DNA from: Mycolicibacterium confluentis
Lineage (GTDB): Bacteria; Actinomycetota; Actinomycetes; Mycobacteriales; Mycobacteriaceae
DNA length: 64,000 nt
Direction of reading: 5' to 3'
NCBI RefSeq assembly: GCF_010729895.1
Contig: NZ_AP022612.1
Span: 3,782,001-3,846,000, forward strand
The translations under genes were made by a program, and so were the position numbers. Below the pieces are notes generated by a model. That model worked only from the letters and a program-made list of their open reading frames with translations. It ran no database searches and was not told where the DNA came from. Numbering within the stretch: position 1 is the stretch's first letter; the number at the start of each line of letters is the position of its first letter. Below are positions 55,662 to 64,000 of the stretch, in pieces.

Positions 55662-56333
55662 TCAACTCACCCGAGTGGCGCATCTGCCCCGCGCCCGCAG
55701 CGCCAGGCGGACCCGCCCGACCCGGCCATAGCCGGACACACATCCGCCTGTCAGTTCGTAACCGCGGACCCGGGCGTCCAACCGCACGGATGCTCCCTGC
55801 CAGTCGGTTCCGGTGACCAGAAGCGTGCAGCCCTTGTGTCGCGCCCGCGCCGTCAACGTTCGCGCCCGCGCGGGCGGCACCGCGCGCCCCGTCATGTCGA
55901 GCACCACCAGATCCATGCCGTCCATCAGCACCGCGGCCACCTCGAGCGGATCGGCCCCCGGGTCGGGGATCACCGCCACCCGGTCGAGCGTGGCGCCCAT
56001 CTCCGCCGCGGCCAGCAGGCTGGCTCGGGGCATGCCCACCAGAGCCGCGAAACCGCCTCCGGCCGTCACCGCGGCGACCATGCTCAAGGGCAGGGAACGC
56101 GCTCCGGACAGCACCCCGACGACCCCTCTGGGCAACCCGCGAGGGAGCAGTTCAGCCAGGGATTCCGGCACCGGCAGCAAAGTTTCCGGTGCTTCGACAG
56201 GCTGATTCGGGGCGCCCATGCCGCGGCGTGGGGCACCGACTTTCCCGGACACCGCCGCGATCTGCCTGCGGAGGCGTTCCACCTGTTCAGAGCGATTTTC
56301 CGGGCTTTCCTGCCGGGAAAGTGCCGCCGTCAT
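55662..56333 (-). CDS. imuA': ImuA', SOS mutasome accessory protein
   Basis: A 223-residue RecA-fold-like accessory factor without a functional Walker A ([23 protein letters not shown]). It is required with ImuB and DnaE2 for induced mutagenesis. It starts at ATG 56333; the open frame continues upstream into the operator and is not used. Upstream is a double LexA site. Equivalent to Rv3395c and co-transcribed with imuB. Confidence 0.93.
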   Translation of the reverse strand: MTAALSRQESPENRSEQVERLRRQIAAVSGKVGAPRRGMGAPNQPVEAPETLLPVPESLAELLPRGLPRGVVGVLSGARSLPLSMVAAVTAGGGFAALVGMPRASLLAAAEMGATLDRVAVIPDPGADPLEVAAVLMDGMDLVVLDMTGRAVPPARARTLTARARHKGCTLLVTGTDWQGASVRLDARVRGYELTGGCVSGYGRVGRVRLALRARGRCATRVS

Positions 56334-56353
56334 CGCCCACCCTTCGCCGTCCG

Positions 56354-56384
56354 TCGAACACCGCGTGTTCGAAAATATGTTCGA
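56354..56384 (-). promoter_or_regulatory. Overlapping LexA sites of the imuA'-imuB operon
   Basis: TCGAAAATATGTTCGA at 56369-56384 is a one-mismatch match to TCGAAC-N4-GTTCGA. It shares a half-site with the 19-base palindrome TCGAACACCGCGTGTTCGA at 56354-56372, whose half-sites are spaced by seven instead of four bases. Three TCGAA/TTCGA half-sites therefore lie within 31 bp, 20-50 bp upstream of the imuA' start. Confidence 0.88.
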
Positions 56385-56523
56385 TGCAGCGAGTAAACAC
56401 CCACCCCCCGACAAGCGTCAAGCGGGCTGCGATGTCAGAGGCGCACGGTGCGCAAGTGAACTCGGCGCCGGAAATTCCGGCGCCGAGAGCGGTGAAACTA
56501 CAGGCTTGAGGGGGACCCTGCGG

Positions 56524-58125
56524 TCACTCCCACTCGATGGTGCCCGGCGGCTTGCTCGTCACGTCGAGCACCACGCGGTTGACCTCCGGCACCTCGTTGG
56601 TGATCCGCGTCGAGATGCGCTCCAGCACCTCATACGGCAGCCGCGTCCAGTCGGCCGTCATAGCGTCCTCGCTTGAGACCGGGCGCAGCACCACCGGATG
56701 ACCGTAGGTGCGGCCGTCGCCCTGCACACCGACCGACCGGACGTCGGCCAGCAGCACCACGGGGCACTGCCAGATGTGGTGATCCTGGCCCGCCGCCGTC
56801 AACTCCTCCCGCGCGATCGAGTCCGCGCGCCGCAGCGTGTCCAGACGCTCCGCGGTGACCTCGCCGATGATCCGGATGCCCAAGCCCGGTCCCGGGAACG
56901 GCTGGCGCGCGACGATCTCCTCGGGCAGGCCCAGTTCACGTCCGACCGCCCGCACCTCGTCCTTGAACAGCAGTCGCAGCGGTTCGACGAGCTTGAACTT
57001 CAGATCCTCGGGCAGTCCGCCGACATTGTGGTGGCTCTTGATGTTGGCCGTGCCGGTCCCGCCGCCGGACTCCACCACGTCGGGGTACAGCGTGCCCTGC
57101 ACCAGGAAGTCGACCTCACCAGCTGACTCCTCGCGCGAGCGCTCGTCGGCGGACCCGCCGTCCTGCACGACGTCGCGCACCGCACCCTCGAACGCCCGGA
57201 TGAACTCGCGGCCGATGATCTTGCGCTTGCCCTCGGGGTTGGTGACCCCCGACAACTTCTCCAGGAACGTGGCCTCGGCGTCGACGGTCACGAGCTTGGC
57301 TCCGGTGGCGGCGACGAAGTCGCGCTGCACCTGCGCCCGCTCCCCCTCCCGCAGCAGACCGTGGTCGACGAACACACACGTCAGGCGGTCACCGATGGCG
57401 CGCTGCACGAGTGCCGCGGCCACCGCGGAGTCGACACCGCCGGACAGACCGCAGATCGCGCGTCCGTCGCCGATCTGCTCACGGACCTGCGCGACCAGGC
57501 TGTCGGCGATGTTGGCCGCCGTCCAGGTGGCGTCGATGCCCGCGAAGTCGTGCAGGAAGCGGCTCAGCACCTGCTGGCCGTGCGGCGAGTGCATCACCTC
57601 GGGGTGGTACTGCACGCCGGCGAGCCTGCGCGCGCGGTTCTCGAACGCCGCGACGGGCGCACCGGAGCTGGTGGCCACCACATCGAAACCCTCGGGCGGA
57701 TGAGTCACGGCGTCCCCGTGGCTCATCCACACCGGCTGTGTTTCGGGCAGGCCCGAATGCAGCTCACCGCCAGCGACTTTCAGTTCGGTGCGGCCGTATT
57801 CACTGGTGCCGGTGTGCGCGACGGTGCCGCCCAGGGCCTGCGCCATGGCCTGGAAGCCGTAGCAGATGCCGAACACCGGGATGTCGAGGTCGAACAGGCC
57901 GGGATCCAAGGTGGGTGCGCCGTCGGCGTACACGCTGGCCGGCCCGCCGGACAGCACGATGGCCCGCGGCTCCTTGGCCTTGATCTCCTCGACGGACGCG
58001 GTGTGCGGGACGACCTCGGAGAACACCCGCGCCTCGCGGACCCGACGGGCGATCAACTGGGCGTACTGGGCGCCGAAGTCGATCACGAGAACGGGGCGGG
58101 CGGCGGCTGACGACTGCGAATCCAC
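56524..58125 (-). CDS. guaA: GMP synthase (glutamine-hydrolysing)
   Basis: A 533-residue enzyme converting XMP to GMP. The N-terminal class I amidotransferase has nucleophile Cys in [12 protein letters not shown] and His/Glu in [10 protein letters not shown]. The ATP pyrophosphatase P-loop is [15 protein letters not shown], and the C-terminal dimerisation domain ends [10 protein letters not shown]. The GTG start lies six bases after TAGACT (reverse strand of 58132-58137), implying a leaderless mRNA. Equivalent to Rv3396c. Confidence 0.98.
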   Translation of the reverse strand: MDSQSSAAARPVLVIDFGAQYAQLIARRVREARVFSEVVPHTASVEEIKAKEPRAIVLSGGPASVYADGAPTLDPGLFDLDIPVFGICYGFQAMAQALGGTVAHTGTSEYGRTELKVAGGELHSGLPETQPVWMSHGDAVTHPPEGFDVVATSSGAPVAAFENRARRLAGVQYHPEVMHSPHGQQVLSRFLHDFAGIDATWTAANIADSLVAQVREQIGDGRAICGLSGGVDSAVAAALVQRAIGDRLTCVFVDHGLLREGERAQVQRDFVAATGAKLVTVDAEATFLEKLSGVTNPEGKRKIIGREFIRAFEGAVRDVVQDGGSADERSREESAGEVDFLVQGTLYPDVVESGGGTGTANIKSHHNVGGLPEDLKFKLVEPLRLLFKDEVRAVGRELGLPEEIVARQPFPGPGLGIRIIGEVTAERLDTLRRADSIAREELTAAGQDHHIWQCPVVLLADVRSVGVQGDGRTYGHPVVLRPVSSEDAMTADWTRLPYEVLERISTRITNEVPEVNRVVLDVTSKPPGTIEWE

Positions 58126-58156
58126 CGGTTCAGTCTAGTGGCGGGCCAATCGGCCG

Positions 58157-59890
58157 TTAACCCGTGGAGCTTGCCGGCTCGATCGGCAGCCACCGCAGCG
58201 CCCCGGGTGCGGACGCCGGGACCACCGGATGCTCGGGCGCGACGGGGTCGAGCCGCCGATATGGCTGCCCCTGCTCGGGCCGCAGATCCTGCCCATTCCT
58301 GTTGGGCCACAGCGATGCTGCGCGCTCGGCCTGCGCGGTGATGGACAGCGACGGGTTGACCCCGAGGTTGGCCGAGATGGCCGCACCGTCCATGACCGAC
58401 AGTGTCGGATAGCCGTAGACCCGCTGATACGGGTCGATCACACCGGTTTCCGGGCTGTCGCCGATGGCCGCCCCACCGAGGAAGTGTGCCGTCAGCGGGA
58501 TGTTGAACAGCTCACCCCAGGTACCGCCCGCGACGCCGTCGATCTTGGCCGCGATCCGCCGGGTGACCTCATTGCCTGCCGGAATCCACGTGGGGTTGGG
58601 CTCGCCGTGACCCTGCTTGCTGCTCATCATCCGGAACCCGAACCGGGTCTTACGGGTGAACGTGGTGATCGAGTTGTCCAGATGCTGCATCACCAGCGCG
58701 ATCAGGGTGCGCTCACTCCACCGATGGGTGTTGAGCAGGCGCAGCATCTTGCGCGGTTCGCTTCGGGCACCGTCGACCAACTGCCGCCAGCGCGGCACAT
58801 CGGTGCCCTCGGGTCCGGTGCCGTCGGTCATCAGGGTCTGCAGCAGCCCCATCGCGTTGGAGCCCTTGCCGTACCGCACGGGTTCGACGTGGGTGTCGGA
58901 CGTCGGGTGGATCGACGACGTGATCGCGACGCCGTGGGTGAGGTCCAGATCCGATCCGACCTCGAGACGCCCCGCGCCGACGATCGACTCCGAGTTGGTG
59001 CGCGTGAGCACGCCGAGTTTGTCGGACAGCTTGGGCAGCGCGCCCCTGTCGCGCATCTTGAACAGCAGGCGCTGCGTGCCGTAGGTGCCTGCGGCCAGGA
59101 CCAGGTGCGTCGCGGTGAACGTCCGACGCTTACGCAGGCCCGAACCGGTGCGCGCCGTCCGGATTTCCCACAGGCCGTCGGCCCGCTGCGTGAATCCGGT
59201 CACGGTGGTCATCGGATGCACCTGTGCACCAGCCGATTCCGCGAGGCCGAGGTAGTTCTTGACCAGAGTGTTCTTGGCGCCGTAGCGGCAGCCCGTCATG
59301 CACGATCCGCATTCGATGCACCCGGTGCGTTCCGGTCCCGCTCCGCCGAAATACGGGTCGGGAACCTGCTTTCCGGGCGCCTTCTGTCCCTCTGGGCCGA
59401 AGAACACCCCGACCGGGGTGGGCACGAAGGTGTCGCCGACGCCCATGTCGTCGGCGACTTCTTTCATGATGCGGTCGGCGTCGGTGAAGGTCGGATTGGT
59501 CACCACGCCGAGCATGCGCTTGGCCTGCTCGTAGTGCGGCATCAGTTCGGTGCGCCAGTCGGTGATGTGCTTCCACTGCGGGTCGTTGAAGAACGGGTCC
59601 GGCGGCACGTACAGCGTGTTGGCGTAGTTGAGCGAACCACCGCCCACTCCGGCCCCGGCCAGGATCATCACGTTGCGCAGAAGATGGATGCGCTGAATAC
59701 CGAAGCACCCCAACCGCGGGGCCCACAGGAACTTCCGCAGGTTCCACGAGGTCTTGGCAAAGTCGGCGTCCTCAAACCGCCGACCGGCCTCGAGCACGCC
59801 GACCCGATAACCCTTCTCGGTGAGTCGCAGCGCCGAGACACTGCCTCCGAAACCCGACCCAATGATCAGAACGTCATAATCCGGAGCCAT
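58157..59890 (-). CDS. choD: GMC-family oxidoreductase (ChoD, cholesterol-oxidase-like)
   Basis: A 577-residue FAD-dependent GMC oxidoreductase. The dinucleotide motif is GSGFGGSVSALRL and the GMC signature GAGVGGGSLNYANTLYVPPD. The C-terminal region has HFLGGAAIGDSPETGV and NPSLSITAQAERAA. The unusual motif CIECGSCMTGC (Cys191, 194, 197, 201) has the spacing of a [4Fe-4S] ligand set. CATACT six bases upstream of the ATG suggests leaderless expression. It is equivalent to Rv3409c; whether it oxidises cholesterol is disputed for this group. Confidence 0.92.
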   Translation of the reverse strand: MAPDYDVLIIGSGFGGSVSALRLTEKGYRVGVLEAGRRFEDADFAKTSWNLRKFLWAPRLGCFGIQRIHLLRNVMILAGAGVGGGSLNYANTLYVPPDPFFNDPQWKHITDWRTELMPHYEQAKRMLGVVTNPTFTDADRIMKEVADDMGVGDTFVPTPVGVFFGPEGQKAPGKQVPDPYFGGAGPERTGCIECGSCMTGCRYGAKNTLVKNYLGLAESAGAQVHPMTTVTGFTQRADGLWEIRTARTGSGLRKRRTFTATHLVLAAGTYGTQRLLFKMRDRGALPKLSDKLGVLTRTNSESIVGAGRLEVGSDLDLTHGVAITSSIHPTSDTHVEPVRYGKGSNAMGLLQTLMTDGTGPEGTDVPRWRQLVDGARSEPRKMLRLLNTHRWSERTLIALVMQHLDNSITTFTRKTRFGFRMMSSKQGHGEPNPTWIPAGNEVTRRIAAKIDGVAGGTWGELFNIPLTAHFLGGAAIGDSPETGVIDPYQRVYGYPTLSVMDGAAISANLGVNPSLSITAQAERAASLWPNRNGQDLRPEQGQPYRRLDPVAPEHPVVPASAPGALRWLPIEPASSTG

Positions 59891-59939
59891 GGCCCCAGTA
59901 TGGCCCTACCGACGGGTAACCCACCAAATCTCTGCGCCT

Positions 59940-60001
59940 CGAGCAGACACAAACTCACATTGTTTTGGCGTCTCACGTGCGAGTTTGTGTCTGCTCGCGG
60001 G
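59940..60001. repeat. 62-bp palindromic repeat, copy 1 (5' side of DUF559-type gene 3)
   Basis: Perfect 17-bp inverted arms CGAGCAGACACAAACTC (59940-59956) and its complement (59981-59997) with a 24-base loop, followed by CGGG. It matches 60936-60997 at 49 of 62 positions in the same orientation. It lies between the choD start and DUF559-type gene 3. Confidence 0.93.
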
Positions 60002-60019
60002 TGGACGTGGGGCCTGTGG

Positions 60020-60958
60020 ATGTGTGAGCACACTGGAGGAGCACACCTGCACACCATTCGGGACGTGGACAACGCCGCCATCGCCCTCATTCACCGCCTC
60101 GGCGGCTTCGCCACCACTCAGCAACTCCTGACCGTCATCACCCGCCAACAGCTCGACGTCGCAGTTCGGCGGGGAGACCTGACCCGGCTCTGGCGCGGCG
60201 TCTACGGGCTGACAACGCCGGACCTCGTCGGGAGGTTGCAGGCACTGGACCTGTTTCTCGGCACCCCGGCGGTCGCCTGCCTCGGCACGGCCGCCCGGTT
60301 GTACGGATTCGACACCGAGAACACCACTGCGATCCACATCCTGGACACCGGGGCTCGGGTCAGACCCACCGTCGGGCTCATGGTCCACCAACGGGCGGGC
60401 GCCCCGCTGCAACGCGTCTCCAGCCGCCTGGCCACCTCCCCCGCGTGGACCGCCGTCGAGATAGCCCGTCAGCTGTCCAGACCGCGAGCATTGGCGACGC
60501 TCGACGCAGCACTGCACTCCGTGCGCTGCACGCCGGACGAGCTGGCCAGGGCGGTGCTCGACCAACGGGGCCGCCGTGGAATCGTCGACGTCCGAGCGCT
60601 TCTCGAACACGCCGACGGCCGCGCGGAATCGGGAATGGAGAGCGAGGCTCGTCTGGCGATGATCGACCGCGGGCTGCCGAAACCCGAACTGCAATACGAG
60701 ATCCACGGCTTCAACGGTGAGCTCTGGCGTAGCGACTTCGCGTGGCCAGAGGCCATGGTGTGCGCGGAGTACGAGAGCATCGAATGGCATGCCGGACGAG
60801 CAGAAATGCTGCGAGACAAGAAGAGGTTCGCCGGCATTCAGCAGTGCGGCTGGACCGTGATCCCGATCGTCTCCAGCGACGTGCGGGTCAACCAGGCCGA
60901 ATTCACTGACCGGATCGCGCACCACCTGTCCACGGCGAGCAGACACAAAATCGCATGA
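60020..60958 (+). CDS. DUF559/AbiEi-like two-domain protein (copy 3)
   Basis: A 312-residue relative of the protein at 1112-2020 (shared FDTENTT, SPAWTAVE-AR and RPRALATLDAAL segments). It has an N-terminal AbiEi-like winged helix (about 15-65) and a C-terminal DUF559 nuclease-like domain. The acids E207 (GMESEA) and D239 (RSDFAWP) are kept, but the usual EYDG is EYES (E250, E252), so activity may be altered. The last codons and the TGA lie inside the downstream 62-bp repeat. Its start is uncertain: ATG 60020, or GTG 60065. It interrupts the guaB2-guaB3-choD order on the opposite strand, flanked by palindromes. Confidence 0.75.
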   Translation: MCEHTGGAHLHTIRDVDNAAIALIHRLGGFATTQQLLTVITRQQLDVAVRRGDLTRLWRGVYGLTTPDLVGRLQALDLFLGTPAVACLGTAARLYGFDTENTTAIHILDTGARVRPTVGLMVHQRAGAPLQRVSSRLATSPAWTAVEIARQLSRPRALATLDAALHSVRCTPDELARAVLDQRGRRGIVDVRALLEHADGRAESGMESEARLAMIDRGLPKPELQYEIHGFNGELWRSDFAWPEAMVCAEYESIEWHAGRAEMLRDKKRFAGIQQCGWTVIPIVSSDVRVNQAEFTDRIAHHLSTASRHKIA

Positions 60959-60997
60959 TTCTGCCCGAATTCGTGCGAGTTAGCGTCTGCTCGCGGG
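60936..60997. repeat. 62-bp palindromic repeat, copy 2 (3' side of DUF559-type gene 3)
   Basis: Direct copy of 59940-60001 with 13 differences. It is itself a palindrome, with GCGAGCAGAC at 60935-60944 pairing with GTCTGCTCGC at 60985-60994 and most inner positions also pairing. The first 23 bases are read as the end of gene 3, including its TGA at 60956-60958. It lies 20 bases from the guaB3 stop and may also act as a bidirectional terminator. Confidence 0.93.
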
Positions 60998-61017
60998 GAG
61001 GGAAGAGCGCCCGGGGG

Positions 61018-62145
61018 TTAGCTCCCGACGGTCAGGCCGACCTTCTGGAACTCCTTGAGGTCGCAGTACCCGGCCTTCGCCATTGACCTGCGCAGGCCGC
61101 CGACCAGGTTGAGCCCGCCGAACGGGTCATCCGACGGTCCGCTGAGCACCTGGTCCAGCGTGGGCCTCTCCTCGACCGCGATCTGCAGCAGAGCGCCGCG
61201 AGGCAGCGACGGGTGCGCGGCGGCGGACGGCCAGAACCAGCCGTCACCCTGCGCCTCGGCCGCGGCCGCGAGCGGGGTGCCCAGCACCACCGCGTCGGCA
61301 CCGCACGCGATGGCCTTGGCCAACTCGCCGGAGGTGTGGATGTCGCCGTCGGCCAGCACGTGCACGTACCGACCGCCCGTCTCGTCGAGGTACTCACGGC
61401 GCGCGGCGGCGGCGTCGGCGATCGCGGTGGCCATCGGCACGCTGATGCCCAGCACTTCGTCACTGGTGGTCGCGCCCGCCGTCGAGCCGTACCCGACAAT
61501 CACGCCTGCCGCGCCGGTGCGCATCAGATGCAGCGCGGTGCGATGGTCGAGCACACCTCCGGCCACCACTGGGACGTCGAGTTCGGAGATGAAGGTCTTG
61601 AGGTTGAGCGGCTCGCCGTCGGAGGCGACGCGCTCGGCCGAGATGATGGTGCCCTGGATGACCAGCAGGTCGATTCCGGCCGCCACCAGCGCCGGGGTCA
61701 GCGCTTGGGCGTTCTGCGGGCTGACCCGGACCGCGGTGGTCACTCCGGCCTCACGGATCCGCGCGACGGCGGCGCCGAGCAGGTCGGGGTCCAGCGGCGC
61801 GGCGTGCAACTGCTGCAGCAGCCGGATCGCGGCCGTCGACTCGGGCTCCTTGGATGCGGCGTCGACGACCTGGGCGATCTTGGTCTCGACGTCGGCATGC
61901 CTGCCGATCAGGCCCTCGCCGTTGATGACGCCGAGGCCGCCGCGGCGGCCCAGCTCGATGGCGAACTCCACCGACACCACGGCGTCAGTCGGGTGGCTGA
62001 CGACCGGGATGTCGAACCGGTAGGCGTCCAACTGCCACGTCGTCGACACATCCTGGCTCGAGCGCGTCCGCCGGGACGGCACGATGTTGATGTCGGCGAG
62101 TTCGTAGGTGCGCCGCGCGGTGCGGCCCATGCCAATTTCGACCAT
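61018..62145 (-). CDS. guaB3: IMP dehydrogenase-like protein GuaB3
   Basis: A 375-residue TIM-barrel protein of the GuaB3 (IMPDH/GMP reductase-like) group, with RTYELADINIVPSRRTR at the N-terminus. GGVLDHRTALHLMRTGAAGVIVG lies in the phosphate-binding strand, and there are no CBS domains. In the region of the catalytic loop it lacks the Cys-containing GSICTT of true IMPDH, so its reaction differs from GuaB2. ATG 62145 matches the Rv3410c N-terminus (MVEIGMGR). It follows guaB2 by 22 bases. Confidence 0.95.
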   Translation of the reverse strand: MVEIGMGRTARRTYELADINIVPSRRTRSSQDVSTTWQLDAYRFDIPVVSHPTDAVVSVEFAIELGRRGGLGVINGEGLIGRHADVETKIAQVVDAASKEPESTAAIRLLQQLHAAPLDPDLLGAAVARIREAGVTTAVRVSPQNAQALTPALVAAGIDLLVIQGTIISAERVASDGEPLNLKTFISELDVPVVAGGVLDHRTALHLMRTGAAGVIVGYGSTAGATTSDEVLGISVPMATAIADAAAARREYLDETGGRYVHVLADGDIHTSGELAKAIACGADAVVLGTPLAAAAEAQGDGWFWPSAAAHPSLPRGALLQIAVEERPTLDQVLSGPSDDPFGGLNLVGGLRRSMAKAGYCDLKEFQKVGLTVGS

Positions 62146-62167
62146 GTCGCGCACGGACTGGTCCCCC

Positions 62168-63811
<1,644 letters not shown>

Positions 63812-63830
63812 CTAGCCCAGCGGGTCTGCG

Positions 63831-63836
63831 TACTGT
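63831..63836 (+). promoter_or_regulatory. -10 element TACTGT of the DUF5319 gene
   Basis: TACTGT ends six bases before the GTG at 63843, the spacing of a leaderless mycobacterial transcript. It lies in the 124-bp divergent region with guaB2. No -35 box is evident. Confidence 0.5.
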
Positions 63837-63842
63837 AGAGGC

Positions 63843-64000
63843 GTGCGCGACCATCTACCTCCGGGATTGCCGCCAGATCCGTTCGCCGACGACCCCTACG
63901 ATCCGTCGGCCGCGCTGGACGCCATCGAGCCGGGGCAGCCGCTGGATCCTCAGGAGCGCGCTGCCGTCGAAGCCGATCTCGGCGATCTGGCGGTCTACGA
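63843..64000 (+). CDS. DUF5319 family protein, N-terminal part (partial)
   Basis: From GTG 63843 an open frame runs off the window end: VRDHLPPGLPPDPFADDPYD... then an acidic helical segment (LDPQERAAVEADLGDLAVY). This is the N-terminus of the small DUF5319 protein found divergent to guaB2 in mycobacteria (Rv3412). Function unknown. Confidence 0.85.
   Translation, partial: MRDHLPPGLPPDPFADDPYDPSAALDAIEPGQPLDPQERAAVEADLGDLAVY

Noticed and set aside
58229..60019. Upstream extension of DUF559-type gene 3 across choD
   Set aside because: The first 597 codons are antisense to choD and crossed by the 62-bp palindrome. Family similarity starts only after 60020.

Overview
The window is a high-GC actinobacterial chromosome segment from a rapidly growing Mycobacterium (Mycolicibacterium). 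The gene order runs parallel to M. tuberculosis from about Rv3318 (sdhA) to Rv3412 (DUF5319): sdhB, sigJ, an aminotransferase, dacB1, yhjD, trpS, metY/metX, folD, the mfpA operon, trmL, dnaE2, lpqD, acrA1, iunH, imuB/imuA', guaA, choD, guaB3 and guaB2. Several blocks that are not in that slow-grower order are interspersed. No rRNA or tRNA gene, prophage, insertion sequence or CRISPR array was recognised.

Layout. 0-5.9 kb: end of sdhA, sdhB, a DUF559/AbiEi-like gene, an ascorbate-type PTS (EIIA-EIIB fusion plus EIIC), and a carboxymuconolactone decarboxylase gene convergent with an ECF41 (SigJ-type) sigma factor. 6-12.9 kb: APC permease with a tandem UspA-like partner, aminobutyraldehyde-type dehydrogenase, Lrp/AsnC regulator, class III aminotransferase and a strictosidine-synthase-like protein; together these suggest amine or polyamine uptake and oxidation. 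13-20 kb: dacB1, flavin oxidoreductase, YhjD, trpS, two hydrolases and exonuclease III. 20-25 kb: SAM-IV riboswitch, metY-metX-methyltransferase, then folD and a DUF3017 membrane protein carrying a 27-bp coding tandem repeat. 25-35 kb: an Old Yellow Enzyme homologue, an Rv1747-like FHA-ABC exporter, a decayed DUF559-type gene between two copies of a 57-bp repeat, and the histidine kinase-roadblock-DUF742-GTPase-MfpA operon.

35-47 kb: trmL, a nitroreductase, a lipoprotein metallopeptidase, dnaE2 with a LexA box, a dormancy-type set (Usp, Rv2004c-like kinase, Acg-like nitroreductase) and a second APC permease-Usp module. 47-56 kb: thioesterase, lpqD, acrA1, an Rv2629-like baeRF protein, a PPOX-fold protein, iunH, and imuA'-imuB with a double LexA site. 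With dnaE2 this places the complete SOS mutasome inside one window. 56-64 kb: guaA, choD, guaB3, guaB2 and the start of a DUF5319 gene.

Most unusual observation. Three DUF559-type nuclease-like genes with AbiEi-like winged-helix N-termini lie in 60 kb. Each is associated with a private palindromic element. For two of them the element is present as direct copies on both sides, 57 bp at 84% identity and 62 bp at 79% identity. One cassette splits the otherwise conserved guaB2-guaB3-choD order, and its gene takes its stop codon from the repeat. This resembles a small mobile or domesticated gene-plus-palindrome unit, in the manner of REP/RAYT pairs but with a different protein family.
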